Shown here: positions 47,627 to 55,165 of the stretch, piece after piece
How the letters are laid out: every line of letters begins with the position of its first letter
How positions within the stretch are numbered: position 1 is the stretch's first letter
Position numbers and translations under genes: made by a program
From: Rhodocyclaceae bacterium
GTDB taxonomy: Bacteria > Pseudomonadota > Gammaproteobacteria > Burkholderiales > Rhodocyclaceae
Direction of reading: 5' to 3'
DNA length: 64,000 nucleotides
NCBI GenBank assembly: GCA_018261935.1
Contig: JAGTRP010000007.1
Location: 1-64,000, forward strand
The notes under the pieces: generated by a model
Seen by the model: the letters and a program-made list of their open reading frames with translations, nothing else
What the model was told of the DNA's origin: nothing
Database searches by the model: none

Positions 47627-48585
47627 CCATCCGTGCCGCCACCCCCCGGCCCCGGCGGGTCATGGTCACCGGCGGGGCGGGCTTCCTCGGCTCCCACCTG
47701 TGCGACCGCCTGGTGGCCGCCGGCCACGAGGTGCTGTGCGTGGACAATTTCTACACCGGCACCCGGGCCAATATCGCCCATCTCCTGTCCCACCCCAATT
47801 TCGAGGTGCTGCGCCACGACATCACCTTCCCTCTCTACGTCGAGGTGGACGAGATCTACAACCTCGCCTGCCCCGCCTCCCCCGTCCATTACCAGAACGA
47901 CCCGGTGCAGACGGTGAAGACCAGCGTCCACGGGGCCATCAACATGCTGGGACTGGCCAAGCGGGTGAAGGCGAAAATCCTCCAGGCGTCCACCAGCGAG
48001 GTCTACGGCGACCCGGTGGAGCATCCCCAGCGGGAGGACTACTGGGGGCATGTCAATCCCAACGGCCCCCGGGCCTGCTACGACGAAGGCAAGCGCTGCG
48101 CCGAGACCCTCTTCTTCGATTACCAGCGCCAGCACGGGGTGCGGGTCAAGGTGGCCCGCATCTTCAACACCTACGGCCCCCGCATGCGGCCCGACGACGG
48201 CCGGGTGGTGTCCAATTTCATCACCCAGGCCCTCGCCCACCGGCCCGTCACCCTCTACGGCGACGGCAGCCAGACCCGCTCCTTCTGCTACGCCGACGAC
48301 CTGGTGGAGGCCCTCATCCGCCTGATGCAGACCCCCGACGACTTCTGCGGCCCCATCAACCTGGGCAATCCCCGGGAATTCACCATGGGGGAACTGGCGG
48401 AAACGGTCATCCGCCTCACCGGCTCCCGCTCGGCCGTGGAGCACCACCCCCTGCCCGCCAACGACCCGGCCCGGCGCCGGCCGGACATCGGCCTGGCGGC
48501 CTCGGTCCTCGGCTGGGAGCCCCGGGTGGAGCTGGAGGATGGGCTGCGCCGCACCATCGCCTATTTTGGCGGCAGCATCTCCTGA
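47623..48585 (+). CDS. UDP-glucuronate decarboxylase (UDP-xylose synthase)
   Basis: The 320-residue extended SDR has [16 protein letters not shown] and the UXS-specific region [16 protein letters not shown] followed by [12 protein letters not shown] (catalytic Tyr-x3-Lys). UXS converts UDP-glucuronate to UDP-xylose with NAD+. It therefore probably supplies xylose for one transferase of this cluster, the last gene of which it is. The 167-bp gap that follows contains two small inverted repeats. Confidence 0.93.
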   Translation: MTIRAATPRPRRVMVTGGAGFLGSHLCDRLVAAGHEVLCVDNFYTGTRANIAHLLSHPNFEVLRHDITFPLYVEVDEIYNLACPASPVHYQNDPVQTVKTSVHGAINMLGLAKRVKAKILQASTSEVYGDPVEHPQREDYWGHVNPNGPRACYDEGKRCAETLFFDYQRQHGVRVKVARIFNTYGPRMRPDDGRVVSNFITQALAHRPVTLYGDGSQTRSFCYADDLVEALIRLMQTPDDFCGPINLGNPREFTMGELAETVIRLTGSRSAVEHHPLPANDPARRRPDIGLAASVLGWEPRVELEDGLRRTIAYFGGSIS

Positions 48586-48653
48586 CTACGGTTCGATGCT
48601 GTGGGCCATCCGCGCGTCGGGCGGGGCATTTGCTCCGCCGGGCTGCGGAACTC

Positions 48654-48668
48654 GCCCCCTGCGGGGGC
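48654..48668. terminator. G/C hairpin at the 3' end of the glycan cluster
   Basis: GCCCCC-TGC-GGGGGC forms a 6-bp stem between the convergent UXS and BON genes. There is no T-run, so termination here is only a suggestion. Confidence 0.35.
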
Positions 48669-48721
48669 TCAAACAGTCCTCGCCCGGCTCCTCAAACGCC
48701 CCACCCTCCGGTTGCACTCCT

Positions 48722-48743
48722 GGACACTCCGGGGACAGTGTCC
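48722..48743. repeat. Inverted repeat GGACACT/AGTGTCC
   Basis: Perfect 7-bp arms (48722-48728 and 48737-48743) with 8 bases between, located just after the BON gene stop. Could be part of a leftward terminator; no T-run. Confidence 0.4.
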
Positions 48744-48752
48744 GAGGGCGGA

Positions 48753-49526
48753 TCAGTGCCAGGCGGGGGGCGGGGTGAGGATGGCCGGGATGGCCTCCTC
48801 CATGTTTTCCGCCCCGGGCTGCGCCTCGGCCTCGGGCATCGCCTCATGCTCCGGCGCCCGGCCCTGGTGCAGACGGCGCCGGTAGGACAGGCGCCGGGCC
48901 CCGTCCCCCATGCCGTAGGCCAGCAGGACCCCGGCCAGGGACAGGAGCCCGAAGGCGGAGCCCTCGGCCCGCAGGGCCTTGGCGGCGAGGCCAAGCCCCC
49001 CGGCGACCGCCAGGGCGGCGGCGGCGTCCTGGGCCAGATGGCGGGTCCGGGCATTGTGGCGATGGGGCTGGCCCTGGAGGCCGGGCACGTCCCCCGGCTC
49101 GGCATGGAGGGCGAGCTGGCTGTCGATGGCCTTCACCCCCCGCAGGGACCACAGTTCGACCATGAGGTCGTTGTATTCGGATTCCAGGATATGGCCTTTC
49201 AAGAGGACGCGGCCCTCCTGGACCTCGGTTTCGATGGCGTGGGGATGGCTCACCACCCGCCCGAGGCGGGAGCGGACATGCCCATGGAGCTGCTGGTCGC
49301 CGGGGGGAAGGGCGCTCAGGCGGCCGCGGACCCGGGCGAAAAGGCCCCGCACCCGGTCGGCGGCGTGCTTGCGCCGGCCGTCCAGATAGTCGCGGGCGTC
49401 GTGGGACAGGCTGTCCACCCGGTCGCCCGCCAGGGCCCGGCGCCGGCGCCCCTGCTCGGGGTCGAAGTAGTACATGGCGCCGGCGCCCAGGGCGAGGGCG
49501 CCGAGGATGTTCAAGAAGTGCTTCAT
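48753..49526 (-). CDS. BON-domain membrane protein
   Basis: The 257-residue protein starts with a short hydrophobic segment and the motif FDPEQGRRRRALAGDRV typical of YtxH/BON stress proteins (ALGAGAMYYFDPEQGRRRR). A BON domain spans about residues 75-140 (IETEVQEGRVLLKGHILESE, LMVELWSLRGVKAIDSQLAL). Two further membrane segments occur at about 170-205. It probably sits at the inner membrane. ATG 49526 follows AGGAG. It is divergent from the phosphoribosyltransferase gene, with back-to-back sigma-54-type promoters. Confidence 0.82.
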   Translation of the reverse strand: MKHFLNILGALALGAGAMYYFDPEQGRRRRALAGDRVDSLSHDARDYLDGRRKHAADRVRGLFARVRGRLSALPPGDQQLHGHVRSRLGRVVSHPHAIETEVQEGRVLLKGHILESEYNDLMVELWSLRGVKAIDSQLALHAEPGDVPGLQGQPHRHNARTRHLAQDAAAALAVAGGLGLAAKALRAEGSAFGLLSLAGVLLAYGMGDGARRLSYRRRLHQGRAPEHEAMPEAEAQPGAENMEEAIPAILTPPPAWH

Positions 49527-49562
49527 GGAAATTCTCCTAGGGGTTTTCGGCTTCCCGTCCCG

Positions 49563-49578
49563 CGCAAAAGCCGTACCC
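49563..49578 (-). promoter_or_regulatory. Sigma-54-type promoter for the BON membrane protein
   Basis: The complement reads GGGTACGGCTTTTGCG, GG at 49577-49576 and GC at 49565-49564. Predicted start near 49552, 26 nt before the ATG. Confidence 0.7.
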
Positions 49579-49584
49579 GGCGGC

Positions 49585-49600
49585 GGGAACAGACTTTGCA
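49585..49600 (+). promoter_or_regulatory. Sigma-54-type promoter for the phosphoribosyltransferase gene
   Basis: GGGAACAGACTTTGCA with GG at 49586-49587 and GC at 49598-49599. Predicted start near 49611, two bases before the ATG at 49613, so the message would be leaderless. Confidence 0.6.
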
Positions 49601-49612
49601 CACCGGTTGGCC

Positions 49613-50128
49613 ATGGAACTGAATGGCAACGTCACCGATTACCACGGCGAATTCGCCGACCGGGCCGATGCCGGCCGCCGCCTGGCCCAGGCTCTCACTC
49701 GCTACCAGGTCCTCCGGCCGGCGGTGCTGGCCGTGCCCCCGGGCGGGGTGCCGGTGGGCTTCGAGATTGCCCGGGCCCTGGCCGCCCCCTTCGACGTCGT
49801 CGAAGATCCCGCGGGAACCTGGCGGAGCGGCCGTCCTCCCCTGTCCTTCGCCGGGCGCATCGCCATCGTCGCCGACGACGGCAGCGCCCCCGCCGGCATC
49901 CTGCGGGCCGCAGTCCGGACCCTGGCCGCCGCCGGGGCGGCGAGCACGGTGCTGGCGGCGCCGGTGGCCCCGCCGGAAATGTGGTACCGGGTCGCCGCCG
50001 AAGCCGATGACGCGGTCTGCCTCCTCCTGCCGCCGGATTTCCGCTCGGTGGCCTTCTACTACCGTGACTTCCCCCCCGTCGGCGACGCCGAGGCAACGGA
50101 CCTCCTGCGCCGGGCGGGGACGCCCTGA
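49613..50128 (+). CDS. Phosphoribosyltransferase-domain protein
   Basis: The 171-residue protein has a type I PRTase core: VLAVPPGGVPVGFEIARALAAP (near 38-59) and a PRPP-loop-like IAIVADDGSAPAGILRAAV (near 83-101), where the usual Thr-Gly-Thr is SAPAG, so PRPP binding may be impaired. The C-terminal VAFYYRDFPPVGDAEATDLL matches PRTase domains that are fused to dienelactone-hydrolase-like domains in other bacteria. Here the hydrolase is a separate gene 17 bp downstream. ATG 49613 is used; there is no Shine-Dalgarno. Confidence 0.82.
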   Translation: MELNGNVTDYHGEFADRADAGRRLAQALTRYQVLRPAVLAVPPGGVPVGFEIARALAAPFDVVEDPAGTWRSGRPPLSFAGRIAIVADDGSAPAGILRAAVRTLAAAGAASTVLAAPVAPPEMWYRVAAEADDAVCLLLPPDFRSVAFYYRDFPPVGDAEATDLLRRAGTP

Positions 50129-50145
50129 TTCCGGAGACAGCGGCC

Positions 50146-50817
50146 ATGAGCCCAGCCCATTCTTCCCGCCTGGTGCGGGTCGCCGCCGACGCCGTCGCCA
50201 TCGAGGGCATGCTGGAGAGCCCCGGCGATCCCCTGGGCGTGGTCCTCTTCGCCCACGGCAGCGGCTCCGGCCGCCTCTCGCCCCGTAACAACTACGTGGC
50301 CCAGGAGCTGCGGCAGGCCGGGCTCGCCACCCTCCTCATCGACCTCCTCACCCCGGCGGAGGACCGGGACTACTCCCGGCGCTTCGATATCGACCTCCTC
50401 ACCAGCCGCCTGGCCGACGCCGCCCGCTTCCTGAGCCTGGATCCGGCCACCGCGACGCTGCCCGTCGGCCTTTTCGGCGCCAGCACCGGCGCCGCGGCGG
50501 CACTGCGCCTGGCGGCGACGGAACCGAGCCGGGTGCAGGCGGTGGTTTCCCGGGGCGGGCGCCCGGACCTGGCCGGGGAAGCCGCCCTGAGCCGGGTCTG
50601 CACCCCCACCCTGCTGATCGTCGGCGGCCTCGACTACGGGGTCATCGAGCTCAACGAGGCGGCCTTCCGCCGTCTGGGCTGCATCAAGCAGCTCGCCATC
50701 GTCCCCGGAGCCACCCATCTCTTCGAGGAGCCGGGCACCCTGGAGGAGGTGGCTATCCAGGCTTCCGCCTGGTTCCGGCAGCATCTGAGCGCCGCCCGCC
50801 GCCCCGGGGCGGCCTGA
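50146..50817 (+). CDS. Dienelactone-hydrolase-like alpha/beta hydrolase
   Basis: The 223-residue protein has VLFAHGSGSGRLSPRNNYVA (oxyanion-hole region), nucleophile GASTGAAAALRLA (Ser near 107), an acid in VGGLDYGVIELN and histidine in GATHLFEEPGTLEEV. It is the usual partner domain of the preceding phosphoribosyltransferase. The substrate is unknown. A terminator for the convergent gene follows. Confidence 0.87.
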   Translation: MSPAHSSRLVRVAADAVAIEGMLESPGDPLGVVLFAHGSGSGRLSPRNNYVAQELRQAGLATLLIDLLTPAEDRDYSRRFDIDLLTSRLADAARFLSLDPATATLPVGLFGASTGAAAALRLAATEPSRVQAVVSRGGRPDLAGEAALSRVCTPTLLIVGGLDYGVIELNEAAFRRLGCIKQLAIVPGATHLFEEPGTLEEVAIQASAWFRQHLSAARRPGAA

Positions 50818-50825
50818 GCGGTGGC

Positions 50826-50855
50826 CAAAAAAATCGGGCGCCCGCAGGCGCCCGA
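50826..50855 (-). terminator. Intrinsic terminator for the leftward membrane protein gene
   Basis: TCGGGCGCC (50834-50842) and GGCGCCCGA (50847-50855) form a 9-bp stem; on the complementary strand it is followed by ATTTTTTTGG. It serves the gene ending at 50879 and may stop rightward messages as well. Confidence 0.85.
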
Positions 50856-50878
50856 AGGGCTGCTTTCATTCCCCGCCG

Positions 50879-51673
50879 TCAATGGGCCAGGGGCGCCGTG
50901 GTCTCGGTGGTGGTCGCCGCGTGGTGCTCATGCTCATGGAGATCCGGCCTGACCTCGCGATGGGTGCCGAGGGCTCCGAGCCAACCGCCGCCCATGGCCG
51001 CGAGAAGGGAGAGGAGGATGGCGGCGGTGAGCCAGCCGCTGGCGATGGAAGCCGTCTTCAGGGTGTCCTGGGCCGCCTGGCGGCCGGCGGGACTGGCGGC
51101 CTCGGCGTTGCCGGACATGATGAGGGCCTGGTCCACCATCTTGGCGGCCTGGTCCGTGGACAGTCCGAGGCGGGTTTCCAGGCTGCGGATGGCCTCTTCC
51201 CGGTCCCCCTGCTGGATGCTGCGGGCGGCCTGGGCTGCCGCGGGGCCCGATGTGGTGGCGGTGGAGCGGGCGGCGGAGGAGCCGAAGAAGGTTCCCAGCA
51301 GGTTCCCGGCGACGGTGGTGGCCAGGAAGGTCATCACCAGCATGGTGATGCCCCAGGCGACGACCCCGTGGAGGATGCCGTCAGCCCGGCGCCGCAGGCC
51401 GGCGGTGCGGGCCGCCACGTAGCCGCCGACGAAGGCGGCGATGAGCATGGAAATGATGTTCCAGATGCCGACCGCCGTCGTGATGGTATTGCCACCGCCG
51501 CCGGCCTCGGTGACGTCCACCGCCGCCAGCCCGGCCGAGGTGCCGAGGAGCATGAGCAGGAGGTGGGTGGAAATGCCGACGACGAGACCGGCGATGATGG
51601 CGGTCCAGCGGATATTGCTGAAGGGCATGTTGCGCAGCCCCGTCGAGATGTTGTCACTGAGTTCAAGTTGCAT
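50879..51673 (-). CDS. Polytopic membrane protein of unknown function
   Basis: The 264-residue protein has four main hydrophobic segments (about residues 22-50, 72-88, 100-128 and 205-230), small-residue-rich, with a conserved-looking RWTAIIAGLVVGISTHLLLM opening. A Ser/Thr/Ala loop and a helical stretch (SIQQGDREEAIRSLETRLGL) separate the last two segments, and the tail is His-rich (HEHEHHAA), which could bind metal. I do not recognise the family. ATG 51673 follows AAAGGA. Confidence 0.75.
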   Translation of the reverse strand: MQLELSDNISTGLRNMPFSNIRWTAIIAGLVVGISTHLLLMLLGTSAGLAAVDVTEAGGGGNTITTAVGIWNIISMLIAAFVGGYVAARTAGLRRRADGILHGVVAWGITMLVMTFLATTVAGNLLGTFFGSSAARSTATTSGPAAAQAARSIQQGDREEAIRSLETRLGLSTDQAAKMVDQALIMSGNAEAASPAGRQAAQDTLKTASIASGWLTAAILLSLLAAMGGGWLGALGTHREVRPDLHEHEHHAATTTETTAPLAH

Positions 51674-51773
51674 GACGGATCCTTTCGTTTTCTCCAAGTG
51701 CCGGGATTCCGGCCCCCGGGACCGCCACGCGGTTCCGTCGGGCAACAGAAACCTGGCAAGCACCGGTAGCGCT

Positions 51774-51789
51774 AGCAACCGGCGTTCCG
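51774..51789 (-). promoter_or_regulatory. Sigma-54-type promoter for the polytopic membrane protein
   Basis: The complement reads CGGAACGCCGGTTGCT, GG at 51788-51787 and GC at 51776-51775. Predicted start near 51763, 90 nt before the ATG. Confidence 0.72.
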
Positions 51790-51799
51790 CACCGGCCCA

Positions 51800-52465
51800 T
51801 CAATGGGGCCCCGCCGTGCTGCCGACCCGGCCGGTCTGCATCTGCTGGGCCATGGCCAAATGCTCCCGCAGCTTGGCCAGGGTCCTTTCGGCAAAGGCCT
51901 TGAAGTCGGGGTCCTGGCCTTCCCGGGCTTCGCGCTCGAAGAGGGCGATGGCCTTCTGGTGAGCATCGATGCCGAAATCCTGCAGGAAGGCCTGGTCCAT
52001 GTCGGCCTGGGACAGGGTGCTCAAGCGGCTGAGCTGCCCCCGGGGCTCGCCGGCGATGGTGCTCGGCAGATCGATGCCCTTCTGGTCGGCGATGCGCTTC
52101 AGCTCGTCATTGACGCTGGTGTGGTCGCGCTCCATCTGCTGGGCGAAGCCCTTGATGCTGGCGTTGCCGGTGCGTCCGGCCGCCAGCTGGGCCGCCTCGA
52201 CCTCCGCCATGCCGCGGTTGGCGGCTTCGGAGACGAAGACCCGGTCGCCGCCCGCCACCGGCCCGGCCGAGGCACCGGCGACGCCGCCCATGCCGCGGGG
52301 CGCGGTATCGCTGGCCGTGCCGGGGTCGGAGGAAACCGCCGGGGCGGCGGCCGGCGCCAAGGCTACCTTGGGCGGCGCCGGCACCTTGTCCGAGCGGTTG
52401 CAGGCGGTACAGCCCAGCGCCAGGCCGGCCAGGACGCCCAGGGTAGCCAGGGGGGGAAGAGGCAT
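51800..52465 (-). CDS. DUF4142 exported protein
   Basis: The 221-residue protein has a signal peptide with a possible lipobox (LALGC near residue 19), an Ala/Pro linker, and the DUF4142 ferritin-like helical domain: FVSEAANRGMAEVEAAQLAA, GFAQQMERDHTSVNDELKRI and the C-terminal ALFEREAREGQDPDFKAFAE. DUF4142 proteins are secreted or periplasmic, are common in stress clusters and their role is unknown. It lies 45 bp after the Ser/Thr-rich lipoprotein gene, separated by a 8-bp inverted repeat (52488-52505), and is probably cotranscribed with it. Confidence 0.87.
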   Translation of the reverse strand: MPLPPLATLGVLAGLALGCTACNRSDKVPAPPKVALAPAAAPAVSSDPGTASDTAPRGMGGVAGASAGPVAGGDRVFVSEAANRGMAEVEAAQLAAGRTGNASIKGFAQQMERDHTSVNDELKRIADQKGIDLPSTIAGEPRGQLSRLSTLSQADMDQAFLQDFGIDAHQKAIALFEREAREGQDPDFKAFAERTLAKLREHLAMAQQMQTGRVGSTAGPH

Positions 52466-52487
52466 GGGACGGACTCCTTGTGAGAAG

Positions 52488-52505
52488 GCACGCCGCGGCG
52501 TGCCC
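52488..52505. repeat. Inverted repeat between lipoprotein and DUF4142 genes
   Basis: GGCACGCC-GC-GGCGTGCC is a perfect palindrome with 8-bp arms. It lacks a T-run and could attenuate or protect the intercistronic mRNA. Confidence 0.55.
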
Positions 52506-52510
52506 GCCGT

Positions 52511-52987
52511 TCAGCGCCCGGTGGTGCTGCTGGATGAACCGGAAGTCGTGCCGCCCGGGCTCATGCTGCCACCACCGGTGGTGGAACCGGTTGAGCCGCC
52601 CGAGCTCATGCCGCCGCTGGCGGAACCGCTGGTGCCGCCCGAGGTGGCGCCCATATCCGACGAACTGGAGCTGCTGCCGGGCCCGGTGCCGCTGCCGGCG
52701 ACGCCGGCGGAGCCGGCGGAGCTGCCGCTCGGAGTGCCGGTCGTGCTGCCGGGGGGCGGTGCCGCGGCGGTGCTGCTCGGCGGCATCGTGGTGGATGGAG
52801 CCGTCGCCGTGCCGCTCGGGGGCATCGTGGTGGATGGCGCTGTCGCCGTGCCGCTCGGAGCGGGGGTTGTGGTCGTTGTGCTGGAGGTGGTCGATTTGGC
52901 GGGCTCTTGATTGGCCCGATTGCAGGCGGCCGCGCTCAAGGCAAGGCCGATAACCACACACAGGGTCTGAAGTCGCAAGTTGTTCAT
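52511..52987 (-). CDS. Low-complexity Ser/Thr/Gly/Pro-rich lipoprotein
   Basis: The 158-residue protein has a lipoprotein signal (VVIGLALSAAAC, lipid on Cys22) and a mature part that is almost entirely Ser, Thr, Gly, Pro and Ala. It contains an in-protein tandem repeat (PSGTATAPSTTMP twice, residues about 43-68) and serine runs. No fold is expected; a surface-exposed spacer or glycosylation target is a plausible role. It has a sigma-54-type promoter 147 nt upstream and precedes the DUF4142 gene. Confidence 0.75.
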   Translation of the reverse strand: MNNLRLQTLCVVIGLALSAAACNRANQEPAKSTTSSTTTTTPAPSGTATAPSTTMPPSGTATAPSTTMPPSSTAAAPPPGSTTGTPSGSSAGSAGVAGSGTGPGSSSSSSDMGATSGGTSGSASGGMSSGGSTGSTTGGGSMSPGGTTSGSSSSTTGR

Positions 52988-53144
52988 GACATCTCCTCAG
53001 GGAGTGCGGCGAACAGGTCCTTTCGTTTCAGGAAGGCCATCGTGCCCGCCAAAGAATGAAACATCCCCGGCCTTTCGGTGAATTCATCGCCCAGGGACGG
53101 GAGAGGCGCCGGAGCCGTGGCCCGGTTCCTCGGGGTATGAAACA

Positions 53145-53160
53145 TGCAGAGACCGTGCCT
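53145..53160 (-). promoter_or_regulatory. Sigma-54-type promoter for the lipoprotein/DUF4142 pair
   Basis: The complement reads AGGCACGGTCTCTGCA, GG at 53159-53158 and GC at 53147-53146. Predicted start near 53134, giving a leader of about 147 nt. Confidence 0.7.
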
Positions 53161-53221
53161 GCCCCGCCGGCCGGGGTTCCGCTCCCCATGAAGCCGGCGG
53201 GGACGCAATTCTTACTCCCGG

Positions 53222-53236
53222 CTTGTAAAACTTTCC
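53222..53236 (+). promoter_or_regulatory. Candidate activator site upstream of rpoN2
   Basis: CTTGTAAAACTTTCC lies at about -106 to -92 from the predicted rpoN2 start. The same orientation-specific 15-mer with one change lies about -109 to -123 from the promoter at 57381, and a weaker match precedes the ferritin-like gene. Confidence 0.45.
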
Positions 53237-53301
53237 CCGCCGATGGCGACCGATCCGCTCTTCTATCGGGCCCTCGGCGGCGTCCAGGGCACCCCGGCGG
53301 A

Positions 53302-53317
53302 TGGCACAGCTCTTGCG
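53302..53317 (+). promoter_or_regulatory. Sigma-54-type promoter of the rpoN paralogue
   Basis: TGGCACAGCTCTTGCG is a near-perfect match to the TGGCAC-N5-TTGC consensus, GG at 53303-53304 and GC at 53315-53316. Predicted start near 53328, 72 nt before the ATG, implying that a sigma-54 factor drives its own gene. Confidence 0.78.
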
Positions 53318-53399
53318 GCTGTCCCCGGACGGCGTGGCAACGCCTGGTTCTTTCTCCCCTTTTCCACGCTTGCAATCGGTACGCCCAGGAGGTTTCCCC

Positions 53400-54896
53400 A
53401 TGAGCTTCGGAATGGAGATTCGGCTACGGCAGCATCTGGCCGTCACCCCCCAGCTTCAGCAGGCACTGCGGCTACTGCAGCTTTCTTCCCAGGAATTCCA
53501 GCAGGAGGTCGAGCAGGCGGTTTCGACCAACCCGTTTCTCGAAGAGATCACCGACCTGGCCCCGTCCCGCCCCCTGTCCGCCGACGGCAAGAGCGAACCC
53601 GATGAGTTGAAGACCGACATCCCCGAGGAACCCGCCGACATGAGCGCTACGGAAGCCGAGGAGGGCTGGCCCGCCGCCGCCCCGGAGCCGGAAGGCGACG
53701 AAGGCGGCCTGGCGGCCCCGAGCCTGGACGGCTACCGGAGCGGCCCGGCCGCCGACGAGGAGAGCGACTGGACCGAATGGTCCAAGGCCCCGGTGAGCCT
53801 GCGGGACAACCTGCGCAGCCAGCTGCTCCTGTGGCCCATGGGGGACCGGGACCGGGCCCTGGCCCACATGATCATCGACGAACTGAGCGACGCCGGCTAT
53901 CTCGAAACCCCCCTGGAGGAGCTGGCCGCCCTGGTCTCCCCGGAGGACAACGTCGAGCCCCGGGAACTGGCCGCCACCCTGAAGCTGGTGCAGCGCCTGG
54001 ACCCGCCGGGCATCGCCGCCCGCTCCCTGCAGGAATGCCTGCTCCTCCAGCTCGACGAACTGCCGGCCTCGGCGGCGGGACGGGCCATCGCCCTGGAAAT
54101 TGTGGGCAAGCACTTCGATCTCCTGGCCCGGCGGGAATTCATCCACCTGCAGCAAATCCTGCACTGCGACGAGACCGCCCTGCACACCGCCCGCGCCCTC
54201 ATCCGTACCCTCGATCCCCGGCCCGGCCGCCGCTTCGCCGTCGATGACACCCGCTACGTGGTGCCGGACATCATCGTCGCCAAGGTCCGGGGCCAGTGGG
54301 TCGCCACCTTGAATCCGGCCATCCAGCCCCAGGTCCGCATCAACCGGGCCTATGCCGAAATCGCCGCCTGCCGGGGCAGCTGCGACTCCTCCTTCGTCCG
54401 CCAGCTGCAGGAGGCCCGCTGGCTGCTGCGCAACGTCGAGCAGCGCTTCAAGACCATCCAGCGGGTGGCGGACGCCATCGTGGCGCGGCAGAAAGTCTTC
54501 TTCAACTACGGCGAGGCGGCCATGAAGCCCCTGGCCCTGAAGGACATCGCCGGCGAATTGGGGCTGCACGAATCCACCGTCTGCCGGGTGACCAACGGCA
54601 AGTACATGGCCACCCCCCGGGGGTTGTTCGAGTTCAAGTATTTCTTCTCCCGGCAGCTCGCCACCGAGGACGGCGGGGCCTGCTCGGCCATGGCCATCCG
54701 GGCTCTCCTGAAGGAGCTCATCGCCGCCGAGAATCCGGCGGCCCCCCTTTCCGACGCCCAGCTCGCCCGCCTGCTGGCCGAGCAGGGCCTGCGGCTGGCC
54801 CGGCGCACGGTCACCAAGTACCGCACCCTGATGCGGGTGCCCAGCGTCGAGCTGCGCCGGGTGGCCGGCCACCCGCCGACCCCGGTGAGGTCCTGA
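53400..54896 (+). CDS. rpoN: Second RNA polymerase sigma-54 factor (RpoN paralogue)
   Basis: The 498-residue protein has a region I rich in Gln and Leu (LAVTPQLQQALRLLQLSSQEF), an acidic linker (about 55-125), the core-binding region (SLRDNLRSQLLL onward) with LDPPGIAARSLQECLLLQL, a helix-turn-helix LKDIAGELGLHESTVCRVTNGK near 380-402 and the RpoN box ARRTVTKYR near 476 (usual ARRTVAKYR). The end lacks the usual basic RKxL tail. The main rpoN normally sits with lptB and hpf; none is here, so this is an extra copy. ATG 53400 follows AGGAGG. Confidence 0.92.
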   Translation: MSFGMEIRLRQHLAVTPQLQQALRLLQLSSQEFQQEVEQAVSTNPFLEEITDLAPSRPLSADGKSEPDELKTDIPEEPADMSATEAEEGWPAAAPEPEGDEGGLAAPSLDGYRSGPAADEESDWTEWSKAPVSLRDNLRSQLLLWPMGDRDRALAHMIIDELSDAGYLETPLEELAALVSPEDNVEPRELAATLKLVQRLDPPGIAARSLQECLLLQLDELPASAAGRAIALEIVGKHFDLLARREFIHLQQILHCDETALHTARALIRTLDPRPGRRFAVDDTRYVVPDIIVAKVRGQWVATLNPAIQPQVRINRAYAEIAACRGSCDSSFVRQLQEARWLLRNVEQRFKTIQRVADAIVARQKVFFNYGEAAMKPLALKDIAGELGLHESTVCRVTNGKYMATPRGLFEFKYFFSRQLATEDGGACSAMAIRALLKELIAAENPAAPLSDAQLARLLAEQGLRLARRTVTKYRTLMRVPSVELRRVAGHPPTPVRS

Positions 54897-54922
54897 GCCG
54901 AAGGCCCCTCCCGGTGATGCCC

Positions 54923-54938
54923 GGGTACGCGCTTTGCT
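54923..54938 (+). promoter_or_regulatory. Sigma-54-type promoter without a following gene
   Basis: GGGTACGCGCTTTGCT with GG at 54924-54925 and GC at 54936-54937. Predicted start at 54949. No coding frame follows before the terminator at 55100-55122. Confidence 0.68.
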
Positions 54939-54948
54939 GCATCCTGGG

Positions 54949-55122
54949 TGAGGACACCTTTCAGTGGTCTCCGGTTTTCCGGTGACAAACACGTTGAGGC
55001 CATTCGTGATATGGCGACGTGCACCGGATCCACCGGAACCCGCCCTGACCGCGCAGAGCGATCAAGGGAAGGTGTCCTCCTCCATGTTGACTGCCGGGAA
55101 GCGGGCCGATGGCCCGCTTTTT
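54949..55122 (+). ncRNA. Candidate sigma-54-dependent structured small RNA
   Basis: The predicted start of the sigma-54 promoter falls directly on GAGGACACCTT (54950-54960), which pairs perfectly with AAGGTGTCCTC (55069-55079). Inside lie a nested hairpin (CACGT/ACGTG around GCCAT/ATGGC, 54990-55021) and two CCGG hairpins (54971-54982 and 55024-55036). A single-stranded stretch rich in CTCC follows, then a terminator. No credible ORF is present: frames either start at the first base or run through the terminator. Length about 174 nt. The CTCCTCC stretch could pair with ribosome-binding sites. I do not recognise a known RNA family. Confidence 0.55.
55100..55122 (+). terminator. Intrinsic terminator of the candidate small RNA
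   Basis: AGCGGGCC (55100-55107) and GGCCCGCT (55111-55118) enclose GAT and are followed by TTTT. Confidence 0.88.
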
Positions 55123-55165
55123 CGTGGGCCGCCCCAGTGAAAACCCAATGAAAAATGTGCACGGC

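Noticed and set aside
48586-48752. Possible dispersed repeat between the glycan cluster and the BON gene
   Set aside because: It looks repetitive in style (short G/C hairpins) but no second copy was found in the window.
52984-53208. Short leftward frame overlapping the lipoprotein start (ATGA), with a possible 26-residue leader peptide from 53064
   Set aside because: Coupling is intriguing, but there is only a weak ribosome site and the composition is Arg/Pro-rich as in shadow frames; not supported enough.
54948-55151. 67-codon frame inside the candidate small RNA
   Set aside because: It would start at the first base of the transcript and run through the terminator hairpin; no ribosome site or recognisable protein.
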